39,858 bases of DNA, from assembly GCA_947259685.1 (NCBI GenBank), contig CAMYNC010000075.1:1-39858 (forward strand). Reading direction: 5' to 3'. Below, piece by piece: positions 24,974-33,297 of the stretch. The position numbers and the translations under genes were made by a program. The notes under the pieces are model-generated. The model did no database searches and was not told the origin of the DNA. It worked only from the letters and a program-made list of their open reading frames with translations. The first letter of the stretch is position 1. Each line of letters begins with the position of its first letter. The stretch comes from an uncultured Desulfuromonadales bacterium. GTDB lineage: Bacteria; Desulfobacterota; Desulfuromonadia; Desulfuromonadales; Geopsychrobacteraceae.

Positions 24974-25276
24974 ATGACAAAGTTAACAGAAAACACCTTG
25001 GTAAAGTCAATGGCAGATGGCTACAAAGATGGAATTGCTTATAAAGACGATAAGTTTCTCATTCAATGGCATGAAGATGATTTAGCCGACCTTTATTACA
25101 CTCTAAAAGAATTCAAACAAGTGAATTTGATCTTCTTTAAAATTAAATACGAAAGACTCTTGCAGTTCAGTAATAAATTCGAATCAATTCTAGATGAAAT
25201 GAATTGCCTGAAGAAACAGAAGAGACAGAAGCCCGTAATTCTTTTTGGAGAAGAAGAGATCACATTAGCAGCATAG
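24974..25276 (+). CDS. Small hypothetical protein
   Basis: 100 residues, no signal peptide or membrane span, rich in Lys, Asp and aromatic residues (DDKFLIQWHEDDLADLYYTLKEFKQ). Codon use is A/T-rich compared with the neighbours, which may mean transfer or low expression. ATG at 24974 has AAAAGGAGTAATTCAA upstream, a strong site, which is the main evidence for expression. No family is recognised. Neighbours are a broken gene upstream and a gene-free stretch with a MITE downstream, so this is an accessory region. Confidence 0.6.
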   Translation: MTKLTENTLVKSMADGYKDGIAYKDDKFLIQWHEDDLADLYYTLKEFKQVNLIFFKIKYERLLQFSNKFESILDEMNCLKKQKRQKPVILFGEEEITLAA

Positions 25277-25867
25277 ATTTCATAGGCGCAAACGTACACT
25301 GGGGGTGGTTGGAGATATTTGAAGAGATGTGGGTTGTCTGATATCTCACCATTTCCAACACACTCAGCGGTCCATCCTGACTCTCCAGGGTGGGCCGTTT
25401 TAATTTAAATTCCACTTTTGAAACAATCGCCGAAATCCCACCTGGAAAATTCAAGAATTTAAAACAGAACCCCCTCCTCTGCTGGTGTGCGGCTTGAATC
25501 AGACAATACAAAATTCAGCAAGAGCTTGACCTCTCAATAGGTTTTGGTAGAAGTAAATGTACATCTCAATGCTCTTGAAAATCCCGATAAAGCCAGTCCT
25601 TCCGTGAGGGGGGCGCGGAAAGCGCTGGGTCTTTGTGGACAAAAGATGGCGGAGCTGCCGAGAGATATTAATCCGTTGGCGTGTTAGGCCTTTTGTTTGC
25701 CTGGCGATTTGCCATCTCAAAATAAGAAGATAGCAGCAGTGTTAAAACCATCGGGGCTTTGGGTACTGGTGCCGATTTTGAAAAGCTGTTGTTAATTCTG
25801 GTCAGTGTACGTCGGCACAATCATTTTTCCCGGCTTAAATACCCGCCAAGTCAGGCACCGTACTTAA
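25277..25867. other. Gene-free stretch upstream of the MITE
   Basis: About 590 bases with no supported gene. I see no intact inverted repeat, tRNA-like fold or convincing coding frame. The short frames present have no ribosome binding site and no recognisable product. Confidence 0.4.
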
Positions 25868-26030
25868 ACCTGAATCAGTGAGTATCCGGCGGCGAATAGC
25901 ACAAGTCATTGAATTGCTTGAGCACTCCAAAAATCACCGCTGAACCTTTGGGTGCAGCTCAGATTTTTGCAGCACTCATTCAATCCAAGCACTTGCACTC
26001 TTCATCCACCGTTTACTCACTGATTCAGGT
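25868..26030. repeat. MITE-like repeat, copy 1
   Basis: 163 bp with perfect 17-bp terminal inverted repeats (ACCTGAATCAGTGAGTA and its complement). A second 163-bp copy lies at 36753-36915 and differs at six positions (about 96% identity). It codes for nothing. The transposase that would move it is not in the window; the IS at 8.6 kb has different ends. Confidence 0.85.
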
Positions 26031-26172
26031 TTTATCCTTCCCCGATTGAACCCAGGGCGGTACATGGGTTCATTGCATCCGAGTCACACAAGGAGTGTGC
26101 GCTCAGCAGAAGCAAAAGCCATGCAACGCGTTTGATGTGCACCTGTTCGCAGAGCTAACAAGGAGGCAAGGT

Positions 26173-27156
26173 ATGAGAAACGTTTTCTTTGTCGTGATTT
26201 TCAGTGTCATGACCTTGTCCGGGTGTGTCGGACAACTTCCCGGGAATGGTGATGGGGGCGAACCACTCGTTCAGTGTGGTGATGTCGCAAGTCGAGAGCA
26301 CCTGAACGTCCTAACCGTCAACCTCCTATTCTCCGAAATCGAAACACGCGATCAGCGCTTAGACGCCATTGCCGAATTCGCAGTAGGGACTCCCGTCGAT
26401 GTCCTCCTGCTCCAAGAAGTGGTCGGAGGTGAGTTGGTGGGCACGGGAAATAGTGCGCTAGATCTCCAGGGGAAGCTTCGCGCCCGAGGAGGTGAATACG
26501 ATTTGCACACAGCATTGGAAGTGGGGTTGCCCGGGCTGTTGGCGGTGGCCAATGCTGTGCTGAGCCGCTGTGAGATAGACGTTAAGATGGTCAAGCGACT
26601 GCCATGGGCCTCCGAGCTGGAATTTCGGGGGCGTGACATCAAGCTGCCGAGGAACGTGATGATGACGCGACTCAACATTCCCGATTTTGGAAAATTGAAT
26701 GTCTACAATACCCACCTCTGTGCCAAGTGTCCCGCCGTTGAGCTGGGTGCCCAGTTAGAGGTAATGCTTAGGTTCATCGGTGAGGCAGAAGAGTTCTTCC
26801 CTCAGGACAACCCTGTGATTCTCGGTGGGGATTTCAACATTGACCGGTTTCGGGGGGATCCCTTCGAGGAACGACCCTCCTATGAAAGGATTCTTGCTGA
26901 CGGCTTTATTGACGCCTATGCTGAGGACCGGATATTGGAGGATCTGTGCGAAGACGCTGAAGCGGCTGATACACACTGCACGGTGGGGGTTTCCTCGTTA
27001 GACGCAGGCGACCCAGGCAGACGGGTGGACTATATATTTGTTAATGATGGGGATGATGTGCGTGAGAGTCGAGTGGTCTTTAACTCTCTTGTGGATCCGA
27101 GTCAGCCCACCGTCTCCAATCACGCCGGCGTCTTTGTCTCGGTCGAGTTGCCATGA
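26173..27156 (+). CDS. Endonuclease/exonuclease/phosphatase-fold lipoprotein
   Basis: 327 residues with a lipoprotein signal and lipobox LSGC (C18). The EEP fold is shown by the metal-binding LLLQEV (E82), the YNTHL segment, GGDFNID and the closing SNHAGVF with its catalytic His. The fold serves DNase I-type nucleases, sphingomyelinases and inositol phosphatases; the substrate is unknown, and cell-surface placement points to extracellular nucleic acid or phospholipid. ATG at 26173 has AGGAGG seven bases before it; the frame is open from 26095 without homology. It sits alone after the MITE. Confidence 0.85.
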   Translation: MRNVFFVVIFSVMTLSGCVGQLPGNGDGGEPLVQCGDVASREHLNVLTVNLLFSEIETRDQRLDAIAEFAVGTPVDVLLLQEVVGGELVGTGNSALDLQGKLRARGGEYDLHTALEVGLPGLLAVANAVLSRCEIDVKMVKRLPWASELEFRGRDIKLPRNVMMTRLNIPDFGKLNVYNTHLCAKCPAVELGAQLEVMLRFIGEAEEFFPQDNPVILGGDFNIDRFRGDPFEERPSYERILADGFIDAYAEDRILEDLCEDAEAADTHCTVGVSSLDAGDPGRRVDYIFVNDGDDVRESRVVFNSLVDPSQPTVSNHAGVFVSVELP

Positions 27157-27409
27157 TTCGCAACGCGAACGGCTCATTTTGCGTCGCTGAGGTGGTAGAA
27201 CAGGGGAACAATGAACGGGTAAGAATTCTGTGAGTCAGCACAGCAGCAATTTCGCGATATTATAGATGGTAATCTTATCCGCAAGCGACCTCAAAGAATG
27301 TCGCTGTGTTCGTCTGGAACAGGGCTTGATGGATAAATATCCCGTTTACCAAGACGATCCGGCTGGCCAGGCGCGGAGCTGGCACCGCAAGTGCTTGCCT
27401 CTCTTGGAG

Positions 27410-27838
27410 TTAACCCCTCTGCCAATAGTTCTGCCAGCGCTGCCTGGCTGACTCTCGGCTGAATTCCTCCGGCCTGTGGCAGAGACAGCCCTGTGGTTGA
27501 TCCAGGGTCTTTGGGTTGGGAATCAGCGCCAGGCATTGGCAGGGCCGCTCAGCAACTGAAAAACGACAGCCGTCGGCCCCGAGAAAAGCACATCCAGAGG
27601 TCACTGAGCGGGGGGCGGGTATCGGCACCCCGGTCTTCTCCCATAGCACCAACCCCAATTCAGGCAATCGTCCGCGCAGTTGCTCAACCGTCAATCGTTG
27701 GTTTGGGAAAAAGAGGGCAAAAAATCGCTCTGGAGCAACCCAGATTCCGGGACTTGCCTGACAACAACGACCGCCACATGCTTGGCAGAGTGGCAAATTC
27801 AGAGAGTCGCCGTTATCTAACCGCAGGGTTTGCGTCAT
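27410..27838 (-). CDS. YkgJ-like cysteine-cluster protein
   Basis: 142 residues. The N-terminal cluster CQACGGRCC fits the CxxCxxxCC motif of the YkgJ family (formerly UPF0153), and further Cys follow in the middle and C-terminal thirds (SGCAFLGADGCRF, RPCQCLALI, GCLCHRP). The cluster is thought to bind zinc or an iron-sulfur cluster; no function is established. ATG at 27838 is used because the cluster-containing sequence begins soon after it, though the ribosome binding site is weak. It lies 25 bases after a small secreted-protein gene on the same strand and is probably co-transcribed with it. Confidence 0.8.
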   Translation of the reverse strand: MTQTLRLDNGDSLNLPLCQACGGRCCQASPGIWVAPERFFALFFPNQRLTVEQLRGRLPELGLVLWEKTGVPIPAPRSVTSGCAFLGADGCRFSVAERPCQCLALIPNPKTLDQPQGCLCHRPEEFSRESARQRWQNYWQRG

Positions 27839-27863
27839 ACAAATGAGCCTGTCACCCCTCGAT

Positions 27864-28226
27864 TTATTGGGGAATTTCTGTTGAGAGGGTCTTGCCGCCA
27901 TAGTCATGAACTGAGTCGTGGGCCCGAATGGTTATCTGGCTAATTTCTTCGGGTATATTCACACCTGACAGGCTACGGGTAAAGGGTTGTTCGTTGACAT
28001 GCGGGTGATGCAGGGTGCGGGTCGCCAAAACAGTGCCGTCCGGTGCGACGATATCCCATCGGTCGGCGTAGTGCTTCCAGCCTTCATCCTGGTGGGTAAT
28101 GGTGACCTGGAATTGGTAGCTGTCGTCGTTGCCCTTGGTCACCTCGATATTGGTCACATCCGCTTCCCCGGCCTGGGCACTTAACACCGAAACCAATAGC
28201 AGCAGGGACGTAAGATAGATTTTCAT
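27864..28226 (-). CDS. Small secreted protein of unknown function
   Basis: 120 residues with a clear signal peptide (MKIYLTSLLLLVSVLSAQA, cleavage near residue 19). The mature part is beta-rich and looks like one immunoglobulin-like or FN3-like domain (VTITHQDEGWKHYADRW, VLATRTLHHPHVNEQPF, ITIRAHDSVHDYGGKT), with a notable number of His residues. Metal binding is possible but not shown. AAGGTGAGAG precedes the ATG. It is the first gene of a two-gene unit with the cysteine-cluster protein. Confidence 0.75.
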   Translation of the reverse strand: MKIYLTSLLLLVSVLSAQAGEADVTNIEVTKGNDDSYQFQVTITHQDEGWKHYADRWDIVAPDGTVLATRTLHHPHVNEQPFTRSLSGVNIPEEISQITIRAHDSVHDYGGKTLSTEIPQ

Positions 28227-28268
28227 TGCTCTCTCACCTTGCCAGTGGGTCAGGGCTCAAAATCCGAC

Positions 28269-28715
28269 TTAAGTCGTGCGCTTTTTTTCGACCCGAACAT
28301 TAGCGAAATTGGTCGCCCGAATTTTTTTCGCAGGAGCCTTTTTCTTCCGCTTAAAGCTATAGTCTTTAAAGGTAAAGTATTTTAATTGAGCTACTTCTTT
28401 TTTTAACTTAGCTATCGACTCCTTTTTGGCTCGAACAAAAGCTGCATTAATAGACTCGCTGGGGAGCGGAATAAAGTAACTATCCACAATGTCCGCAGCA
28501 CTCTTTTCACCAGGAGCCACCCCTTGAGCGCTCAGGTCAGCAATTTCAAGGTATCTTTCAATCGTTAAGTGACTGATAGCTTTCGTGAGTGCAGTTTTGG
28601 TAACAATCAACTCCGTCTTGGCTTTTTCAAAATTCGGTTTTGATGCCTCGCTAGCCTTGGAGCCCAAATGAGAATCCACGACTTTACGAAGAGCGTTGTT
28701 ATCAGGTGTGTGCAT
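28269..28715 (-). CDS. Basic small protein of unknown function
   Basis: 148 residues, soluble, helix-rich N-terminal two thirds with many Lys and Ala, then a Lys-rich C-terminal third (SFKRKKKAPAKKIRATNF, ending VEKKRTT). The basic tail suggests nucleic acid binding, but I recognise no family. AGGGAATAATTTT precedes the ATG. Its neighbours on both sides are small cysteine-rich or secreted proteins, and spacing to the next gene downstream (43 bases) allows a common transcript, which is unproven. Confidence 0.65.
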   Translation of the reverse strand: MHTPDNNALRKVVDSHLGSKASEASKPNFEKAKTELIVTKTALTKAISHLTIERYLEIADLSAQGVAPGEKSAADIVDSYFIPLPSESINAAFVRAKKESIAKLKKEVAQLKYFTFKDYSFKRKKKAPAKKIRATNFANVRVEKKRTT

Positions 28716-28789
28716 AAAATTATTCCCTAGTTAGTTTCTGTCCGGAAACGGCTCTTTTTCTATTGTTTAATCGTGCATCCAAGCAACGT

Positions 28790-29074
28790 TCACTCAGTGC
28801 AGGAAGACCCTTTGCAGCAGGAAGCTTGCTTGTCAGTGGACGATTGAGAATCCTTGCCACAACAGCTGCTATGCGGCTTTCCATAAATCATTTCTTCTAT
28901 ATTTGCATCCATGGCCTGCTCGAGGTCGGCGATGACGGTGCCGAACTGGGTGGCGGCCAGGCCCTTTTCGCAGGCGGGGCAGGTAGAATAGGTCTTTTTG
29001 AACCAGCCCAGCGTTTCGTAGATCGATTCGCCGCAGCAGGGGCAGTCCAAGGCTATCTTTGGTTCGACAGACAC
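28790..29074 (-). CDS. Small cysteine-rich zinc-ribbon-like protein
   Basis: 94 residues, start GTG with AGGAGAACAAAACC upstream. Two CxxC pairs (CPCC and CPAC) near the N terminus make a zinc-ribbon-like fold; the C terminus has a second cluster (SSCCGKDSQSS, ASCCKGSSCTE), which could bind metal. The middle helix reads TVIADLEQAMDANIEEMIYGKP. A truncated relative of the C-terminal half lies at 39444-39557 (shared ADLxQxMxAxIEEMIY core followed by CCG). No function is known; metal handling is an inference. Confidence 0.75.
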   Translation of the reverse strand: MSVEPKIALDCPCCGESIYETLGWFKKTYSTCPACEKGLAATQFGTVIADLEQAMDANIEEMIYGKPHSSCCGKDSQSSTDKQASCCKGSSCTE

Positions 29075-29698
29075 GGTTTTGTTCTCCTGAATATTGGTTG
29101 GTGGGGCGCCCAGTACGAGCGGCTCCTCGTGCCACCATAACAGAAAAACACTCGTTTTGAATATGACTGTTCCACCTGCGACCGAGCCCAGGATTTTACC
29201 TAAGCGGCTGTTTCCCTCAGAAAATCCGTTTAAGCAGCCTGAGATAGGGGCTCGCCAACACCAGGAGCAGGTCTTGCAATGATTCGCCTTGCCTTCTCAT
29301 AGATCTCTTTTTGCTTACCAAAATAGCAAAGCCAATCAACCTTTCCCGCAATTTTCCGGTCATTTGACGTAGTTTGTTTGTTGTTCGCGCTATTTCCCGT
29401 TGGGAAAGTCATAGGGAGATGATGGTATTGGATTAACATATAGAGGATTTATCTCATGAAAATAGGTGTTTAATTAAGTTTCCATATCAGCGTTGTAAGG
29501 TTGGCATATTCGATGCTAACAGTTTGTCGCTAATGCTCGCTGGCTAAACCTACGAATACATAACTATGGATACGGCTGTTTTGGTTTCGAGCAATTTCAT
29601 AGGGAAAGGAGGCACCAGGGCAAAATCAGTAGGTTCCATGTTGAATTTATTTTGTTAGTTCCACAAACTGCTTAAAAAAACCAACTTTGGAGGATTAA
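29075..29698. other. Intergenic region upstream of the MopE-repeat gene
   Basis: About 620 bases without a supported gene. It contains the ribosome binding site GGAGG (29688-29692) and the promoter of the following gene. I looked for a GEMM-I riboswitch because such elements often precede cytochrome genes in this kind of bacterium; the stretch 29530-29600 has some resemblance but lacks the conserved 5' half. Confidence 0.45.
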
Positions 29699-31033
29699 AT
29701 GAAAAGGGTTCTTGTTTTTCTTGTTTTTGCATCATGCTTTGCATCCACCGCTTTCGCTACCAGTTCTATCAATTCCCAACTCAGCAATAACTGCCCCAAC
29801 AGCTCCTTCGTCGGAAACTGCAGCGGTTGCCATAACGATTCCGCTGCATACTCTGCCGCAAGAAGTGGCGACTGGAGCTTTTTTTGCTCCCAGGTCGATC
29901 CCAACGACGTCGATGATGATAACGACGGCTTCACCGAAAATCAGGGCGATTGCAACGACAACAACCGTTCGATCAACCCGGACGCCACTGAAATCTGCGG
30001 CGATGGCATCGACCAGGATTGCAGCGGCATGGATATGAACTGCCCGACCGATCCCAACGACGTTGATGATGATGGCGACGGCTTCACTGAAAATCAGGGC
30101 GACTGCAACGACAACAACCGTTCGATCAACCCGGACGCCACTGAAATTTGCGGCGATGGCATCGACCAGGATTGCAGCGGCATGGATATGAACTGCCCGA
30201 CCGACCCCAACGACGTTGATGATGATAACGATGGCCTTACTGAGAATCAGGGCGACTGCAACGATAACAACGCTTCGATCCGCCCGGGCGCCACTGAAAT
30301 TTGCGGCGACAACATCGACCAGGATTGCAGCGGCATGGATCTGACCTGCCCGCCTAATCCTACTTGTACTGACGACGACAATGACGGCTTTTCCGCCATG
30401 ACCCAAGGCCTTGATTGTGGCCCGGTCGATTGCAACGACAATGACCCGGCGATCAATCCGGGCGCTGCTGAGCGTTGCTCCGATGGCGTCGACAATAACT
30501 GCGACGGCCTGACCGATGGAATGGATACTGTCGCCTGCCCGGCACCGTCTACACCTACCTGCACCGATGCTGACATGGATGGCTTCTTTGCCGAGATGGG
30601 TTGCAACACCATGGTCGATTGCAACGATAACGATCGCATGATCTTCCCAGGTGCTACCGAGCTCTGCGGCGATAGCATGGACAACGACTGCGACGGCAAT
30701 GTCGATGAAGGTTGCGACATGGGCGGCAATGAAGACGGCATGGCCCTCTACGAAAACAACTGCGCAAGTTGTCACCAGATGCTTGGTAACTCTGATGTCT
30801 GCGGCGAAGATGCCGAAGAGATCATGGAAGCCATCGCTGAAAACGAAGGCGGCATGAGCTTCCTGAGTTCCCTGTCCGACGCCCAGATCAAGTCTATCGC
30901 TGAGGCACTGGCAAATTGCCGGCAGGATGATGACAATGATGAACAGCCAGAACTGTCGGATTCAGATTCTGATTCGGACGATGACGGCAGGAAGAGGCGT
31001 TCGAAAAAAGAGCGCAGAAGTCGGAGAGATTAA
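29699..31033 (+). CDS. Secreted protein with two c-type haem motifs and five MopE-like repeats
   Basis: 444 residues with a signal peptide (cleavage near residue 20). The first haem motif CSGCH is at 41-45. Then come five Asp/Asn/Cys-rich repeats of the MopE-type 'putative metal-binding' kind: three near-identical 51-residue units (DVDDDNDGFTENQGDCNDNN with a following ATEICGDGIDQDCSG), then two diverged ones. The second haem motif CASCH is at 355-359 with a cytochrome-like helix pair after it. The tail is strongly acidic (DSDSDSDDD) then strongly basic (RKRRSKKERRSRRD). MopE repeats are known from a copper-binding protein of methanotrophs; here metal or calcium binding is inferred. Haem attachment and redox function are inferred from the motifs. 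A bidirectional terminator follows. Confidence 0.9.
   Translation: MKRVLVFLVFASCFASTAFATSSINSQLSNNCPNSSFVGNCSGCHNDSAAYSAARSGDWSFFCSQVDPNDVDDDNDGFTENQGDCNDNNRSINPDATEICGDGIDQDCSGMDMNCPTDPNDVDDDGDGFTENQGDCNDNNRSINPDATEICGDGIDQDCSGMDMNCPTDPNDVDDDNDGLTENQGDCNDNNASIRPGATEICGDNIDQDCSGMDLTCPPNPTCTDDDNDGFSAMTQGLDCGPVDCNDNDPAINPGAAERCSDGVDNNCDGLTDGMDTVACPAPSTPTCTDADMDGFFAEMGCNTMVDCNDNDRMIFPGATELCGDSMDNDCDGNVDEGCDMGGNEDGMALYENNCASCHQMLGNSDVCGEDAEEIMEAIAENEGGMSFLSSLSDAQIKSIAEALANCRQDDDNDEQPELSDSDSDSDDDGRKRRSKKERRSRRD
29897..30355 (+). repeat. Three near-identical 153-bp tandem repeats inside the gene
   Basis: Units start at 29897, 30050 and 30203, each 153 bp or 51 codons, with only a few base differences. 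Such repeats can change number by slippage or recombination. The two following MopE-like repeats have diverged and do not keep this length. Confidence 0.85.
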
Positions 31034-31080
31034 TTTCTTCGTGATGCGTTTTTAGCGCAACAGTTTTATCGTTCTAAAAA

Positions 31081-31106
31081 AAGACCCCGCCAGCCGGCGG
31101 GGTCTT
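31081..31106. terminator. Bidirectional terminator
   Basis: AAGACCCCGCC (31081-31091) pairs perfectly with GGCGGGGTCTT (31096-31106) across a 4-base loop, with A run before and T run after, so it can end transcription in both directions. It separates the convergent MopE-repeat gene and the EamA gene. Confidence 0.9.
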
Positions 31107-31149
31107 TTTTGCGGCGACCTCAACCTGAGGGGCCAAGCGAATCGTCCCC

Positions 31150-31728
31150 TCAGCGCCTTTGTCGTTTGGCCGCGAGCAGATCTGACATTGTTTGCAGGTC
31201 TGCTCGCGGCGAATGCAGGGATATGCCGAGCAAAGCTGCTATGGCGGCGAAGAGCGCTGGCCAGGTCAGGGAGATTCCCTCTTGCTGACCGGTGCTGAGC
31301 AGGACGGTGATCACACCTGCCAGACCTAAGCCAAGCCCCAGCCATTGCTTGGGGCGTAACCGTTCGCCGAGAAAGGACCAACCTAAACAAGCGGTAAGAA
31401 CCGGCTGCACGCCCACAACGATGGCTGTGATCCCTGCAGGCATGCCCCACTTGATCGCGGCAAAAACCCCACCCAGATAAGCGCCGTGCACCAAAAAGCC
31501 GGTGACCAGCTGGTGCCCTGCCTGCACCGGCGACAGTCGCTTGGTTCGAAACATCAGACACAGGAGCAAAAAGACGCCGATGGTCAGAAGCATGCGGATG
31601 AAGAGAAAATAAAAGGGTTCGATGTGGGGCAAGCTGTACTTCGCCGCAATGAAGCCGGTACTCCATAAAAAAACAAATAAAAATGGAATGAAATTGATTA
31701 AGGTCCGGTGCTTATCTGCCTTGAGCAT
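31150..31728 (-). CDS. EamA (DMT) family transporter, probably truncated
   Basis: 192 residues. The first EamA domain (five to six membrane spans, WSTGFIAAKYSLPHIEPFYFLFIRMLL and onward to QPVLTACLGWSFLGERLRPKQWLGLGLGLAGV) is complete, and the next span (ALFAAIAALLGIS) has begun the second domain when the sequence departs into SPRADLQTMSDLLAAKRQRR and stops. Typical members have two such domains, about 300 residues. The departure coincides with a 12-bp inverted repeat at 31169-31210. The gene was probably cut by a rearrangement and may be non-functional; single-EamA-domain proteins do exist, so function is not excluded. Its ATG overlaps the stop of the flavoprotein gene by one base (TGATG). 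Confidence 0.8.
   Translation of the reverse strand: MLKADKHRTLINFIPFLFVFLWSTGFIAAKYSLPHIEPFYFLFIRMLLTIGVFLLLCLMFRTKRLSPVQAGHQLVTGFLVHGAYLGGVFAAIKWGMPAGITAIVVGVQPVLTACLGWSFLGERLRPKQWLGLGLGLAGVITVLLSTGQQEGISLTWPALFAAIAALLGISLHSPRADLQTMSDLLAAKRQRR
31169..31210. repeat. 12-bp inverted repeat at the end of the truncated transporter gene
   Basis: GCCGCGAGCAGA (31169-31180) and its perfect complement (31199-31210) flank an 18-base loop. It lies inside the last codons of the EamA gene where similarity to the family is lost. Confidence 0.7.
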
Positions 31729-32363
31729 CAGCGCACGAAGTGCATGTAAGTTTTCGCTTCTGGTTCAGGTGGACTAACCGAGCCCTTGCCGTTTTCAACC
31801 AGTTTCATCAGCCAGGCCATATTCTTCCCCAGCACCCGCATGATCTGTACTCCCTCAGCGTCCTGGGGCGCTTCGCCCGGGCTGGTTCCATGAATAATGT
31901 TCCAGTAGTTGGAGGTCGGCATCAGCATTTCGGAATAATTCAGAAAATTGTTCAGTTGGTTAAAGGTTGGCAAGCCGCCAGAGCGCCGGACCGCCACCAC
32001 CGCAGCGCCAACCTTGTGGCGCAGCAGGCCGCCATTGGCGCCGGCCACATAAAAGGCCCGATCGAGAAACGATTTCATGGTTCCGCCCATGGCCGCATAA
32101 TGGACAGGTGAGCCCAGAATGATGCCATCGGCCTGTTTCATCCGCTGCAGCCACTCATTGACTTCATCACCCGGCAGGACGCATTTTTCGTTCATGTTTT
32201 CCCGGCACTGGGCACAGGCGGTGCAGCCCCGGATGGCTTTGTTTCCGACATGGATAATTTCTGTTTCAATGCCCTCTTTTTCAAGTTCATCGGTGACCAT
32301 TTTTATGGCATGAAAGGTATTGCCTTCTTTGTTTGGACTGCCGTTAAAGGCCAGTGTTTTCAT
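31728..32363 (-). CDS. NADPH-dependent FMN reductase/flavodoxin-fold flavoprotein
   Basis: 211 residues, flavodoxin-like fold of the iron-sulfur flavoprotein/FMN reductase group. The FMN phosphate loop is GSPNKEGNT (residues 8-16). A Cys cluster CTACAQCRENMNEKC follows near residue 47 and could hold an iron-sulfur cluster as in Isf-type proteins. LGSPVHYAAMGGTMKSFLDRAF is the second flavin contact. The ATG at 32363 has AAAAGGAG upstream. The donor, acceptor and role are unknown. Translationally coupled to the truncated EamA gene downstream. Confidence 0.88.
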   Translation of the reverse strand: MKTLAFNGSPNKEGNTFHAIKMVTDELEKEGIETEIIHVGNKAIRGCTACAQCRENMNEKCVLPGDEVNEWLQRMKQADGIILGSPVHYAAMGGTMKSFLDRAFYVAGANGGLLRHKVGAAVVAVRRSGGLPTFNQLNNFLNYSEMLMPTSNYWNIIHGTSPGEAPQDAEGVQIMRVLGKNMAWLMKLVENGKGSVSPPEPEAKTYMHFVR

Positions 32364-32460
32364 AGTTTTTGTCTCCTTTTGAAGTGAATAGTCATCAAGC
32401 CAGATCAGCCAGGTGATAGACGCAGGTACCATGCCTGTCCCCATTTTGTCCGCCGTTAAA

Positions 32461-32787
32461 TCACAGATCCTCAAGCAGCTGGTAGTACTCCTGGAGGGAA
32501 CGAAGCGATTCCATCGTCACCTGGAACAAGAGCCAACTCACCACCAGAATTGCGATTGTCAGTCCGATCTTCCAGGCCATCGATGTGTGCGGTCGCCACC
32601 AGAGCAGCGGCAGCATCAGTGGCCCCACACAGCCGAAGGCGATGATGATGGTCGATTTGCGGAAATACCAGGGCAGTTTTTCTTCTTTCGCTTGTGATGA
32701 CCTGGAGGAGTTGAGAAACTCACCACAGTGTTTGCACTTTATCGCTTCGTCTTGGATTTCTTCCGCGCAGAAGGGACACTTTTTCAT
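32461..32787 (-). CDS. Zinc-ribbon membrane protein
   Basis: 108 residues. The N terminus is a zinc-ribbon (CPFCAEEI and CKHCGEF), the UPF0547-like form. Two membrane spans follow (residues about 47-65 and 72-92), with a short C-terminal helix [15 protein letters not shown]. Function unknown. The ribosome binding site is weak (GAGAGCTGA). It lies upstream of the flavoprotein gene by 97 bases. Confidence 0.8.
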   Translation of the reverse strand: MKKCPFCAEEIQDEAIKCKHCGEFLNSSRSSQAKEEKLPWYFRKSTIIIAFGCVGPLMLPLLWWRPHTSMAWKIGLTIAILVVSWLLFQVTMESLRSLQEYYQLLEDL

Positions 32788-32885
32788 TACTCAGCTCTCT
32801 TGGTTGGTGGTCTAGGTACCACAGGTAGTCGGGAGCAAGTATACCTGACTCCCCTGGGCTCGGGTGGCATACTTGTCCCTGCAGG

Positions 32886-33242
32886 GTGGTTGCGCAGACC
32901 TATTTCAAGTGGATCATGGATTTGAACCCGGAATTACGTGCTCACTATCTGGCGGCGGGAACTTACAGCTTCGTCGTCCCCGAAAATAAGCCCCCGGGGT
33001 TTCAAGAGCCTTTCAATCAGGGCCACCAGAAAAGGATTCAGCGGCGGAAAGAGCGGATCTCCATTGTTTCGCCTGGTGAGAATCCCTCAAGCATTGCCGA
33101 ACAATTTCGCCGCCCCTTGGCCGCGACCCCGTTCTGGAATCGCATCGACCTCAACGACAAGCTCCAGAAGGAAGAAGGGGACTGGCTCTGCATATGCCTG
33201 CCCCCCAACTGGGCTGTGTGGTTATTGGAAATGGATTTGTAA
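32886..33242 (+). pseudogene. Dead copy of the 3' part of the MltD-like gene
   Basis: Reads as a diverged partial copy of the end of the 38248-39357 gene: VAQTYFKWIMDLNPELRAHYLA, then AAGTYSFVVPENKPPGFQEP, then FNQGHQKRIQRRKERISIV and a LysM-like SPGENPSSIAEQF. After NRIDLND it departs from the family sequence. It has no start codon matching the family, no catalytic domain and no signal peptide, so it cannot be functional. The parent gene lies 5.4 kb away on the same strand. Confidence 0.85.
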
Positions 33243-33297
33243 GCTAGCTCCGCATAGGTTTTAATGTTTCTGCCTTTCCACCCTGATCCACCGTGCC

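Noticed and set aside
25499..25720. 73-residue minus-strand frame resembling a transposase relic
   Set aside because: I could not match it to a family, and it has no start signal.
29530..29600. Resemblance to a GEMM-I riboswitch upstream of the haem/MopE-repeat gene
   Set aside because: A stretch with GGCTAAACC and CTATGGATACGGCTG is seen, but the conserved 5' half (GCACAGGGCAAACC, GAAA, GACGCAAAGCC) is missing, so I do not call it.
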